The notes under the pieces are model-generated. The model saw only the letters and a program-made list of their open reading frames with translations. It searched no databases and was not told where the DNA came from. The translations under genes and the position numbers were made by a program. Below are positions 32,638 through 41,171 of a DNA stretch of 64,000 nucleotides, piece by piece. Every line of letters begins with the position of its first letter. Within the stretch, counting starts at the first letter, position 1. The DNA comes from Clostridia bacterium (GTDB lineage: Bacteria > Bacillota > Clostridia > Oscillospirales > CAG-272), in contig JAFVVP010000007.1 of assembly GCA_017502135.1 (NCBI GenBank), forward strand, positions 62,001 through 126,000, read 5' to 3'.

Positions 32638-34797
32638 ATGCCGTTATCTTTGACTTCTTCTGTTTCGACTATGCGCGGTATCGGTGAAGCGCGTGCAGCC
32701 GCCCTCGCTTCGCTCGGGATTTATACGGTGGAGGATCTCATTCGGCACTATCCCCGCGGCTATCAGCGGCGTGGAGACGTCCGCACTGTTTCAAAGGCTG
32801 TCGATCTTCTCCGATCCGGCGGCGGTGAGATGCCGATCTCCCTTATGCTCACTGTTTCTGCCGAGCCGAGTTACCATGTCATCCGTCGTGGGATGTCCGT
32901 TCTGCGCTTTCGTGCATTTGACGAAACCGGCGTTTGTGAAATTACCTATTTCAATCAGAATTTTTTAAGAGATACGTTTCATACCGGTTCGGAGTTCCGA
33001 TTTTTCGGACGTGTCACTTTGGAAGGGCGGACGCTCAAAATGACGTCGCCTATCTGGGAGCCCGTTGTACCGGAGAGATCGCTTCCGAGCATCGTGCCGG
33101 TGTACAAACTGGCTTCGGGACTGTCGCAAAAAGTTCTGTCAACGCTTATCCGCGATGCACTCACCGCCGTCTTATCGGAGATCACGGAAACGCTGCCCGC
33201 GGACGTGATGGCGCGCTCCTCGCTCTGTACATTGCCGTTTGCGCTTCGCAATATCCATATGCCCGATGACACGGACAGCCTTTTTCGCGCACGGCGGCGA
33301 CTCGTTTTTGAGGAGTATTTTCAGTTTGGTCTTATGATGGCGGCGGCAGGCAAGCCGAAAACGGACGTACCCGCGCCCAAAATGGAGCTGCCCGATTTTT
33401 CGCCGCTTCTCAGGCAGCTCCCGTACACACTGACCGGTGCACAGACGCGCTCCATTGGCGAGATCGCGCACGATCTTGCATCCGGTGTGCGGATGAACCG
33501 CATCTTACTGGGCGACGTCGGTTCCGGTAAAACGATCGTTGCCGCGGCGGCCGCTTTTATCGCCGCGAAAAACGGATTCCAGACGGCGATCATGGCACCG
33601 ACGGAAATACTTGCCGCCCAGCACGCGCGTGAACTTACGCCGCTGCTTCAGTCGCTCGGGTTTCGCGTGCTTTTGCTCACGGGATCGGTGACGGCGGCAC
33701 AGAAGCGGAAACTTTATGCCGAGATCGAAAGCGGCGCCGAGATAGCGATCGGTACGCACGCGCTTATCAGCGCCGGTGTTACCTTTCGGAATCTCGGTTT
33801 GGTGATCGAGGACGAACAGCACCGTTTCGGTGTAGCACAGCGTGCGGCACTTGCCGAGAAGGGCGAGACGGCACATATGCTCACGATGAGCGCGACGCCG
33901 ATCCCGCGATCGCTTTCGCTCGTCGCGTACGGCGGCCTTGCCGTGTCCCGCCTTGACGAGATGCCACCCGGCAGACAGAAAATTGACACCTTCGTGGTGA
34001 ATGAAACATACCGCGCCAGACTTAACGGATTTATCCGTAAAGAGGTAGAGGCAGGGCATCAGGTATATATCGTTTGCCCCGCCGTCGAGGAGAATCCCGA
34101 GGCGAAGAAGAAAGCCTCCGATGATCCCGAGGAACTGACGGATTTGCTTCTCACCGAAGAGGCGGAAAGTACAGATCGACCGCCGCTTAAGGCGGCTGTC
34201 GAATATGCCGGACATCTTTCCGATACGGTATTCTCTGATCTCACCGTGGGATTCGTGCACGGGCGAATGAAGTCCGCCGAGAAGGACCGCATCATGCGCG
34301 CGTTTTGCGAAGGGGAGATTTCCATTCTCGTATCCACGACGGTCATTGAGGTCGGCGTGAACGTGCCGAACGCCACGCTTATGATCGTAGAGAACGCGGA
34401 GCGGTTCGGACTCGCCCAGCTGCATCAGCTTCGGGGCCGCGTCGGTCGCGGCTCGGCGAAATCTTATTGCGTGCTCGTTTCCGATGCGAAAGGGGAGACG
34501 GCCAAAAGGCGGCTCGGAGTGCTCCGACGGAGCAACGACGGCTTTGAGATCGCCGAGGAGGATCTCGCTCTGCGCGGCCCCGGTGAATTTGTGGGAACGG
34601 GAGGTGCTGTTCATCAGCACGGAAAAACAATGCTCCCGATCCCCGCTGAAAGCGGCGATTACGACCTCCTCTCTGAGGCAATGGCAGAGGCGCGCCTGCT
34701 GCTCGATCGGGATCCTGCGCTTTCGCAGGCGGAGAACGCCCCACTTCGCGATGCCGTTTTCAAAATGCGGGAAAGCCTCACGAATACACTTAACTGA
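32638..34797 (+). CDS. recG: ATP-dependent DNA helicase RecG
   Basis: The protein has 719 residues, a normal RecG length. The N-terminal wedge/OB domain (about residues 1-230) carries GIGEARAAALASLGIYTVEDLIRHYPRGY. The superfamily-2 helicase motor follows with Walker A GDVGSGKTIVA near 294, DEQHRFGV near 395, SATPIPRS near 420, and the C-terminal helicase motifs VGFVHGRMKSAEKD, STTVIEVGVNVPNA and QLRGRVGRG near 600. It remodels stalled replication forks and Holliday junctions. GGGAGG precedes the ATG. It is a single-gene transcript with its own promoter and a terminator. Confidence 0.97.
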   Translation: MPLSLTSSVSTMRGIGEARAAALASLGIYTVEDLIRHYPRGYQRRGDVRTVSKAVDLLRSGGGEMPISLMLTVSAEPSYHVIRRGMSVLRFRAFDETGVCEITYFNQNFLRDTFHTGSEFRFFGRVTLEGRTLKMTSPIWEPVVPERSLPSIVPVYKLASGLSQKVLSTLIRDALTAVLSEITETLPADVMARSSLCTLPFALRNIHMPDDTDSLFRARRRLVFEEYFQFGLMMAAAGKPKTDVPAPKMELPDFSPLLRQLPYTLTGAQTRSIGEIAHDLASGVRMNRILLGDVGSGKTIVAAAAAFIAAKNGFQTAIMAPTEILAAQHARELTPLLQSLGFRVLLLTGSVTAAQKRKLYAEIESGAEIAIGTHALISAGVTFRNLGLVIEDEQHRFGVAQRAALAEKGETAHMLTMSATPIPRSLSLVAYGGLAVSRLDEMPPGRQKIDTFVVNETYRARLNGFIRKEVEAGHQVYIVCPAVEENPEAKKKASDDPEELTDLLLTEEAESTDRPPLKAAVEYAGHLSDTVFSDLTVGFVHGRMKSAEKDRIMRAFCEGEISILVSTTVIEVGVNVPNATLMIVENAERFGLAQLHQLRGRVGRGSAKSYCVLVSDAKGETAKRRLGVLRRSNDGFEIAEEDLALRGPGEFVGTGGAVHQHGKTMLPIPAESGDYDLLSEAMAEARLLLDRDPALSQAENAPLRDAVFKMRESLTNTLN

Positions 34798-34802
34798 AAC
34801 AG

Positions 34803-34842
34803 AAACGCACCCCGTCCCAAATGGAACAGAGTGCGTTTTTCG
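34803..34842. terminator. Terminator after recG
   Basis: AAACGCAC (34803-34810) pairs with GTGCGTTT (34831-34838), enclosing a smaller inner hairpin, and is followed by TTCGTTT. It also lies 5 nt from the end of the opposing sialidase-like gene. Confidence 0.75.
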
Positions 34843-34846
34843 TTTG

Positions 34847-36139
34847 TTAATCAGGCATCACGATTTCGTAGTGCCACGGTTCTGCGATCCAGTGGCTCTG
34901 TCCGTCGTACTGACCGACTTTGGTAAGATTCACTTCTATATTTCCCGTTTCGCGGTTCTGGAAAATAGTGAAATTTGAAAGTTGTACCTTTTCGGACTCG
35001 CCTTCACGTTTGGTGTCGATCACCGTGTAGGAATCCTTCTTTGCCGTTCCGTAGGCTTCATCCACCTCTACGATGCAGAGGGGGTAGCGCGGGAAGTTTC
35101 CGTTGATGTTATGTCCGGTGATGTTGCCGATCCAGTAGAGGCGGCCGTTTTTCTCACTGCGTACAAACTTGGAGATCGTCGCGGAAGAGTAGATGACCTC
35201 GCCGTCGTCAAAATGCCAAGGCATCGCGGGGGAGAACGTTTTCCCGCCGTCATCGGAGTAAGTGTACCACTTGAAGCCGGGCGTGCCGGGCTCGATACGG
35301 GTTTTCCATGCGGGACTCGACCAGTTGGAGCCGCGGAACACGACGAGGATACGCCCGGATTTGAGAACGGAGATGGTAGGCTCATCCACGCCGCGGGACG
35401 ATTGCAGATTGTTAATGAGAACCGGCGGGGAGGGAATGAAATAATACCGTTCACCGTCCCATTTTCCTCTTATGACCATGAGACCTTTTAAAAGAGGCGT
35501 TGCGTGGGGAAAAATCTCGTTTACGTCAATGTTTCGGATCTCGCAGCATTTTGCCATGGCGACACCGGCGGCGATGAGGATATCACCCGTTTCGGGATCA
35601 ATGTCAAAGGAGGTAGGGAAGGAGTTGTTCTTAAAGCGGTACTCGGGGTTCAGAAGATCGTCTGCATTTCGCTCAGCGCCTTCTTCGTAGGTGATGAGCT
35701 GCGGAAAATACGTGCCGTCTTCAAGGGTAACGCCAATATACCCGTGATCGCAGATGGCACTATGATCTCCTTCTTTCCACATTTTGCGGTACGCTTCCTC
35801 GTGACCGCCGACGAAAATACGCTCAAGTCCCGTGCCGACGAAATGCTTGTGAACGGGATTCCATCTGCCGGAGATGGTGAAGGGATACATGCGGTTGACC
35901 TCGTTCTCGCCGATTTTTACGGCAATTTTTGAGGTATCAACTTCTTTCCACTCACTCCAGGTTTTTCCGTTGTCCTCACTTACGCGCTCGGATGCGCCCT
36001 GTACAAAATCGGAGGAACTTTGGTAACTGCAGGTTTCAACGCGGACAAGTCCTTCTTTGTCCTTGTACCGATGACTGTAGCTTTCGCATACGGCGTCGGG
36101 GCGGGCATCGCGATATTTTTGGGCAATTACAGTAAGCAT
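34847..36139 (-). CDS. Sialidase-like BNR-repeat protein
   Basis: The protein has 430 residues. At least two Asp-box motifs typical of six-bladed sialidase propellers are present: SEDNGKTW near residue 53 and SDDGGKTF near 286. SSATISKFVRSEKNGRLYWIGN resembles the later blades. No signal peptide or membrane segment is seen, so the enzyme, if active, would be cytoplasmic. Exo-sialidase or a related glycoside-binding function is possible, but I could not place the Arg triad and Tyr/Glu catalytic pair. It is the last gene downstream of the oxaloacetate decarboxylase cluster, 69 nt after oadA. Confidence 0.7.
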   Translation of the reverse strand: MLTVIAQKYRDARPDAVCESYSHRYKDKEGLVRVETCSYQSSSDFVQGASERVSEDNGKTWSEWKEVDTSKIAVKIGENEVNRMYPFTISGRWNPVHKHFVGTGLERIFVGGHEEAYRKMWKEGDHSAICDHGYIGVTLEDGTYFPQLITYEEGAERNADDLLNPEYRFKNNSFPTSFDIDPETGDILIAAGVAMAKCCEIRNIDVNEIFPHATPLLKGLMVIRGKWDGERYYFIPSPPVLINNLQSSRGVDEPTISVLKSGRILVVFRGSNWSSPAWKTRIEPGTPGFKWYTYSDDGGKTFSPAMPWHFDDGEVIYSSATISKFVRSEKNGRLYWIGNITGHNINGNFPRYPLCIVEVDEAYGTAKKDSYTVIDTKREGESEKVQLSNFTIFQNRETGNIEVNLTKVGQYDGQSHWIAEPWHYEIVMPD

Positions 36140-36208
36140 TGTCTTTCATCCTTTGTAAGGTTGTTCGAGTGCTTCAATCATACAAAGCACCTGTTTGGGC
36201 GGTTGCCT

Positions 36209-37636
36209 TTATACAGACAGATCTTCAACAAACAACTCGCGGGGAGCGTTCGCATCTGCGCAAGGAACTTCTTCAGCCGGTGCTTCGGGCTGAGGATTGT
36301 ACTTCTTAGTGAGGAAGTCGGTTGCTACTTGGGGGAACAGGGCATAACTCAGCACGTCCTCTTCCGAGCGGGCAAGATCCTTTGCTTCCTCGCGGTACTT
36401 TTCGAGTTCAGGCTCGATAAGGTCGGCGGGACGGCAGTCGATGACGGGAGCGTCGCCGATTGCTTTCTTGCGGACCTCTTCGTTGACCGGTGCGGGGAGT
36501 CGTCCGTATTCGCCGCGGAGAAGCGCCTTCGATTCCTTCGGAACCATCTTATAGCGCTCACCGGCGAGGATGTTCATAACGGCCTGCGTGCCGACGATCT
36601 GGCTTGTGGGCGTTACAAGCGGGGGATAACCGAAGTCTTTACGGACGCGCGGCACTTCTGCCAGCACTTCGTAGTATTTGTCTTCGGCATTCGCTTTTTT
36701 GAGCTGGGAGATGAGGTTTGAGAGCATGCCGCCCGGCACCTGATAGAGAAGCGTGTTCGTATCCACGCTCAGAACCTTGGAGTTCAAGTCTCCCGAATCG
36801 GTGAGTTTCTTTGCCACACCGCGGAAATGGGCGGCCGCCTTGCTCAGAAGCTCGAGATCCAGTTCGGTATCACGCTCCGTGCCCATCATGGTAGCAACGA
36901 GGGACTCAGTGGCGGGCTGGGACGTACCGTTTGCAAGCGGCGAGAGCGCGGTATCAACGATATCAACGCCTGCCTGTGCAGCCATCAGATATACCATGTC
37001 GCCGGTACCGGTCGTGTTATGTGTGTGCAGGTGGATCGGCACGCCTACGTTCTGCTTCAGTTTCGATACGAGAGAATACGCATCGTAGGGAAGAAGCAGG
37101 TTTGCCATATCTTTGATGCAGATGACGTCAGCGCCCATCTTCTCCAGTTCAATGGCGAGACGGACGAAGTAATCCTCGTCATGTACGGGCGAGAACGTGT
37201 AGCTGATCGCAGTTTCGCAGATACCGCCGTGCTTTTTGCAGGACGCAACTGCCTGCTTTAGGTTGCGTGGATCGTTCAATGCATCGAAAATACGGATGAC
37301 TTCGATGCCGTTCTCAATAGACTTTTTAACGAACGCGTCCACCACGTCGTCTGCGTAGTGCTTGTAGCCGAGGATGTTTTGTCCGCGGAACAGCATTTGG
37401 AGTTTCGTGTTGGGCATTGCTTTCTTGAGGGCGCGCAGACGCTCCCACGGATCCTCGTTCAAATAACGCATGCAGGCGTCAAACGTAGCGCCGCCCCAGC
37501 ATTCGAGGGACCAGTATCCCGCTTTGTCGAGAAGCTCGCAGGCGGGGAGCATATCCTCGATGCGCATACGCGTGGCAGCCTGAGACTGATGCGCGTCGCG
37601 GAGGATCGTGTCGGTTATATACAGTTTCTTTGCCAT
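36209..37636 (-). CDS. oadA: Oxaloacetate decarboxylase alpha subunit (carboxyltransferase)
   Basis: The protein has 475 residues. The HMGL-like TIM barrel starts with TDTILRDAHQSQAATRM near residue 8. The metal-binding HLHTHNTTGTG lies near 206 and the carboxyl-lysine segment VICIKDMANLL near 180, followed by the conserved carboxylase domain. It moves CO2 from oxaloacetate (or a related acid) to biotin. The C-terminus lacks the fused biotin domain of classical OadA. The biotin carrier is encoded separately two genes upstream. Pyruvate carboxylase subunit B or methylmalonyl-CoA decarboxylase alpha are less likely alternatives. Confidence 0.9.
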   Translation of the reverse strand: MAKKLYITDTILRDAHQSQAATRMRIEDMLPACELLDKAGYWSLECWGGATFDACMRYLNEDPWERLRALKKAMPNTKLQMLFRGQNILGYKHYADDVVDAFVKKSIENGIEVIRIFDALNDPRNLKQAVASCKKHGGICETAISYTFSPVHDEDYFVRLAIELEKMGADVICIKDMANLLLPYDAYSLVSKLKQNVGVPIHLHTHNTTGTGDMVYLMAAQAGVDIVDTALSPLANGTSQPATESLVATMMGTERDTELDLELLSKAAAHFRGVAKKLTDSGDLNSKVLSVDTNTLLYQVPGGMLSNLISQLKKANAEDKYYEVLAEVPRVRKDFGYPPLVTPTSQIVGTQAVMNILAGERYKMVPKESKALLRGEYGRLPAPVNEEVRKKAIGDAPVIDCRPADLIEPELEKYREEAKDLARSEEDVLSYALFPQVATDFLTKKYNPQPEAPAEEVPCADANAPRELFVEDLSV

Positions 37637-37673
37637 AAGTGTTAATATCCTTTCTGTGGAATGAGTGCGGGAA

Positions 37674-38930
37674 TCAGCCGAACAGTGCCATCAGTACACC
37701 GGCGGCGATCGCAGAGCCGATAACGCCGGCGACGTTCGGACCCATGGCGTGCATGAGCAGGAAGTTGGACGGGTTTTCTTTCTGTCCGACTACCTGAGAT
37801 ACACGGGCAGCCATCGGCACGGCGGAAACGCCCGCAGAACCGATGAGCGGATTGATCTTGTTTTTGAGGAACAGATTCATGAACTTTGCCAGAAGCACGC
37901 CGCCGGCGGAGCCCATGGCAAATGCAACGATACCCATCGCCATGATTCCGAGTGTGCTCCAGGAGAGGAATGTGTTGGCGGTTGCCGTGGCACCTACGGA
38001 AATGCCCAGAAGCACGGTGACGATGTTCATCAGTTCATTCTGTACCGTTTTGCTCAGACGTTCTACAACACCGGATTCACGGAACAGGTTGCCGAGCATC
38101 AGGCAGCCCACAAGCGGTGTTGCCGAGGGAACAAGCAGTGCCACGAACGTGGTGATGATGATCGGGAATACGATCTTCTCGCGCTTGGAGACGGGGCGAA
38201 GTGTCGTCATCACGATCTGACGCTCTTCTTTCGTCGTAAGGAGTTTCATGATCGGCGGCTGAATGACCGGGACGAGCGCCATGTAGGAGTATGCGGCAAC
38301 AGCGATCGGACCGAGCAGTTCCGGAGCGAGGAACGATGTAACGTAAATGGCGGTAGGACCGTCTGCACCGCCGATGATTGCCGTGGAGGCAGCCTGAGCA
38401 GCGGAGAATCCGAGCAGACCTCTCGCACTCATATAGGTGATAAAGATACCTATCTGCGCCGCACCGCCGAGAAGCAGGCTTTTCGGGTTGGCGATCAAGG
38501 GACCGAAGTCAGTCATCGCACCGACACCAAGGAAGATAAGGCAGGGGTAAATACCTAGCTTAACGCCCAAATAGAGAATGTCGATAAGACCGATAGAGAT
38601 CGTCTCACCTACGGCTACGGTATTTCGTATAACTTCGGAAACGCCCGCCGCTTCGAGTTCTGCAAGCAGTTCTGCCGTAACGGGCGCACCGCCGAAGAGA
38701 TCCCAATGGACGTGTCCGCCGGCAAAGAGAATCTCGTGATACATACCCGCACCGGGCAGGTTTGTCAGAAGCATGCCGAACGCGATGGGCAAAAGGAGCA
38801 TTGGCTCGAATTTTTTCACGATCGCAAGAAACATAAGTACAAAGGAGATGAGAATCATCAAAAGTACTTTCCAGTTGTCGGCGATCATGGAAAAACCCGT
38901 TTGATTCAAAAAGTTGAGGATAGTTTCCAT
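37674..38930 (-). CDS. oadB: Sodium-pumping decarboxylase beta subunit
   Basis: The protein has 418 residues with about ten membrane segments. Family phrases are [20 protein letters not shown] near residue 43, [20 protein letters not shown] near 137, [18 protein letters not shown] near 180, and the late [16 protein letters not shown] near 365, which holds residues of the Na+ path. The subunit releases CO2 from carboxybiotin and couples this to Na+ export across the membrane. It lies 19 nt after the biotin carrier gene and 37 nt before oadA. Confidence 0.95.
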   Translation of the reverse strand: METILNFLNQTGFSMIADNWKVLLMILISFVLMFLAIVKKFEPMLLLPIAFGMLLTNLPGAGMYHEILFAGGHVHWDLFGGAPVTAELLAELEAAGVSEVIRNTVAVGETISIGLIDILYLGVKLGIYPCLIFLGVGAMTDFGPLIANPKSLLLGGAAQIGIFITYMSARGLLGFSAAQAASTAIIGGADGPTAIYVTSFLAPELLGPIAVAAYSYMALVPVIQPPIMKLLTTKEERQIVMTTLRPVSKREKIVFPIIITTFVALLVPSATPLVGCLMLGNLFRESGVVERLSKTVQNELMNIVTVLLGISVGATATANTFLSWSTLGIMAMGIVAFAMGSAGGVLLAKFMNLFLKNKINPLIGSAGVSAVPMAARVSQVVGQKENPSNFLLMHAMGPNVAGVIGSAIAAGVLMALFG

Positions 38931-38949
38931 GCAAGCATGTCCTCAAACA

Positions 38950-39333
38950 TTAAGCGAGGGTGCAGAGAACTGCGCCGGATTCAACGGACGAGCCTTTGGT
39001 GGTGTTTACGGAAGCGATCACGCCATCACGGGGAGCCATGATCTCGTTTTCCATCTTCATCGCCTCAAGAATGAAGAGAACATCGCCCTTCTTGACGGCG
39101 GCACCGTTCGTTACGTTAACGGCGAGAATCGTGCCCGGCATCGGAGCCGTGATGGATTCGGAGCCTGCGGCTGCAGGGGCTGCAGCAGGAGCAGGAGCGG
39201 GAGCGGCGACAGGAGTCGGTGCGGGTGTTGCGGCGGGGGCCGGAGCGGCTGCGGGAGCGACGTTTGCCTTGTCAACAACCTCAAGGGTGATCTCATACAA
39301 ATTGCCGTTTACATTAACTCTATACATTTTCAT
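38950..39333 (-). CDS. Biotin carrier protein of the decarboxylase
   Basis: The protein has 127 residues. An N-terminal beta segment (MYRVNVNGNLYEITLEVV) leads into a 35-residue Ala/Pro linker (repeated APAP and PAAA), then a biotinyl domain with the biotin-lysine site EAMKMENEI near residue 92. It shuttles carboxybiotin between the alpha and beta subunits. A GGAAGG site 9 nt upstream supports the ATG at 39333. This is the MmdC/GcdC-like arrangement, in which the biotin domain is a free protein. Confidence 0.93.
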   Translation of the reverse strand: MKMYRVNVNGNLYEITLEVVDKANVAPAAAPAPAATPAPTPVAAPAPAPAAAPAAAGSESITAPMPGTILAVNVTNGAAVKKGDVLFILEAMKMENEIMAPRDGVIASVNTTKGSSVESGAVLCTLA

Positions 39334-39401
39334 AAAGGGATACCTTCCTTTTAATAATTTTCAAGATTTTATAATGGAGATATAATGTTTTTGGTGAAAG
39401 A

Positions 39402-39869
39402 TCAGTCGATCTTTCTGAATGAATGCACGCGGATCGCAGATACATCCGTGCCGAGTTCTTCCGCAAGAGCTGCGGTAACGGCGGCGATGAGTTCGCCGCG
39501 ATTCGGGTCGGCAATAGGTGCTGAAGGTGCGCCGACACGGCGGAGAGAATGCACGCGGAACGCGGATACGTCCGTGCCGAGTTCTTCTGCAACGGCGGCT
39601 GTGATGGCGGCTACCAGTTCACCTTTCAGGGGGATAGGTGCGCTTTCCGCCAGAGGTGCCGAAGCCTTGGGGATAGGGGATCTTGCTTGTTCGCCGCCGA
39701 CCGTTCGATCGATCAGTTGGCAAACCTTGCCGGTAAGCACGCACAGAAGGATAATGCAGGTGAGCCCGATCATGACGATCGAGATTCCGAGGATCGCTAC
39801 GAACAGCATACCCGGTTCTGCAGTATGGGTCGGTGCGGCTGCGGCAAGCACTTTTGCGAGATGGTTCAT
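39402..39869 (-). CDS. oadG: Decarboxylase gamma-type subunit with duplicated C-terminal module
   Basis: The protein has 155 residues. One N-terminal membrane helix (about residues 20-46) and a polar tail fit the OadG/MmdD role of holding the complex together at the membrane. The tail contains two near-identical modules of about 29 residues: GELVAAITAAVAEELGTDVS near residue 83 and GELIAAVTAALAEELGTDVS near 125, each ending in RVHSxRR/K. The duplication is also visible in the DNA. It is the first gene of the operon, with AAAGGAG before the ATG. Confidence 0.82.
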   Translation of the reverse strand: MNHLAKVLAAAAPTHTAEPGMLFVAILGISIVMIGLTCIILLCVLTGKVCQLIDRTVGGEQARSPIPKASAPLAESAPIPLKGELVAAITAAVAEELGTDVSAFRVHSLRRVGAPSAPIADPNRGELIAAVTAALAEELGTDVSAIRVHSFRKID

Positions 39870-39967
39870 GAGACACTCCTTTTCTTGGGATTTGAAATGC
39901 GGGGCTGGGGAACGTTTTGAGAAAAAATCTTATAAAAAGCATAAAATGCCAATATTCCACCTATATA

Positions 39968-39995
39968 ATTATAACTTATTTATAGAGAAAGTCAA
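39968..39995 (-). promoter_or_regulatory. Promoter of the oadG-biotin carrier-oadB-oadA operon
   Basis: Minus strand TTGACT (39995-39990), 16-nt spacer, TATAAT (39973-39968), about 100 nt before the oadG start. Confidence 0.78.
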
Positions 39996-40050
39996 TAGAG
40001 CTCTAAAAAACGAAGAGGCAAAGAAGTAGGTTTTTTCACCTGAATTAGGA

Positions 40051-40079
40051 TTGCAAAACGCATCAGATTACTGTATAAT
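40051..40079 (+). promoter_or_regulatory. Promoter of the aldo/keto reductase gene
   Basis: TTGCAA (40051-40056), 17-nt spacer, TATAAT (40074-40079), 35 nt before the start codon. Confidence 0.78.
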
Positions 40080-40113
40080 GGAAGCATCAAAAGAAGACGT
40101 AAGGAGTTCGTTT

Positions 40114-41127
40114 ATGAAGAAAATTGTTCTCGGCAAAACGGGGCTTTCGGTATCGCCCGTAGGCTTTGGCGGGATTCCGATTCAAAGAATCAAAAAAGAG
40201 GAATCGCCGGCGCTTCTGCGCTCAGTTTACGATGCGGGGATCAACTATATTGATTCCGCACGGGCGTATACGGTAAGCGAGGAGTATATCGGCTACGCCC
40301 TTATGGCGGAAGGACTCAGGGACGAGTTTGTTCTCGCATCGAAAAGCATGGCGCGCACCCGTGAGGATATGGCAAGAGATATTGAGATAAGTCTTAAAAA
40401 TTTCAAGACGGACTATATTGATATCTACCAGATACATAACCCGAGCGTGGAGCAGCTCGATGCGGTGTTGGCGCCGGGCGGTGCGCTGGAAGCTCTCTTT
40501 GAAGCAAAGGCTTCGGGAAAGATCCGCCACATCGGCCTCACCGCGCACTCGGCAGAGGTGTTCCGCCGAGCGCTCGAACTCGATTTCGTGGAAACGGTCA
40601 TGTTTCCTTACAATATCGTGGAGACGCAGGGGGAGGAACTGATCGCGCTTTGTAAGGAAAAGAACGTCGGGTTTATCGTTATGAAGCCGATGGCGGGCGG
40701 TGCGATCGAGAACGGAACGCTCGCGATGCGCTTTGTGCTTGCCAATCCGGCGGTGTCCGTCGTGATCCCCGGTATGTACTGTGCCGAGGAGGTGGCGGAG
40801 AATACCGCAGCGGCAGACAACAGAGAGCCCCTAACCGATACGGAACAAAAGGAGATCGCGGATATCCGCGAAGAACTTGGCGAGAATTTCTGCCGTCGGT
40901 GCAATTACTGTGCGCCGTGCACGGTTGGCATCAGCATCCCGAACGTCTTTTTGTTCGAGGGATATCTTAAGCGCTACAACCTCGCCGGTTGGGCACACGA
41001 GCGATATGCCACACTCAAGGTGAAAGCGGGGGCGTGCATTGACTGCGGTGCGTGCGAGCCGCGCTGTCCGTATCATCTGCCGATCCGACAGATGTTGAAA
41101 AGAGCCGCCGAAGGATTCGGTGAATAA
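40114..41127 (+). CDS. Aldo/keto reductase with C-terminal 4Fe-4S ferredoxin motifs
   Basis: The ATG at 40114 has AAGGAG 7 nt upstream and gives 337 residues. The AKR barrel shows the catalytic set: Asp and Tyr in YIDSARAYT near residue 45, Lys in LASKSM near 76 and His in YQIHNP near 108. After about residue 260 come two cysteine groups, CRRCNYCAPC and CIDCGACEPRCP, each able to hold a 4Fe-4S cluster. This ferredoxin-linked type is common in anaerobes and may use low-potential electrons as well as NAD(P)H. The substrate is unknown. It is a single gene with its own promoter and terminator. Confidence 0.88.
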   Translation: MKKIVLGKTGLSVSPVGFGGIPIQRIKKEESPALLRSVYDAGINYIDSARAYTVSEEYIGYALMAEGLRDEFVLASKSMARTREDMARDIEISLKNFKTDYIDIYQIHNPSVEQLDAVLAPGGALEALFEAKASGKIRHIGLTAHSAEVFRRALELDFVETVMFPYNIVETQGEELIALCKEKNVGFIVMKPMAGGAIENGTLAMRFVLANPAVSVVIPGMYCAEEVAENTAAADNREPLTDTEQKEIADIREELGENFCRRCNYCAPCTVGISIPNVFLFEGYLKRYNLAGWAHERYATLKVKAGACIDCGACEPRCPYHLPIRQMLKRAAEGFGE

Positions 41128-41131
41128 ACAA

Positions 41132-41163
41132 AAAAAGTCCTGACCGATCGGTCAGGACTTTTT
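41132..41163. terminator. Palindromic bidirectional terminator
   Basis: A near-perfect palindrome centred on GATC (AAAAAGTCCTGACC/GGTCAGGACTTTTT) lies between the convergent reductase and dehydrogenase genes, with T runs on both strands. Confidence 0.92.
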
Positions 41164-41171
41164 ATTATGGA

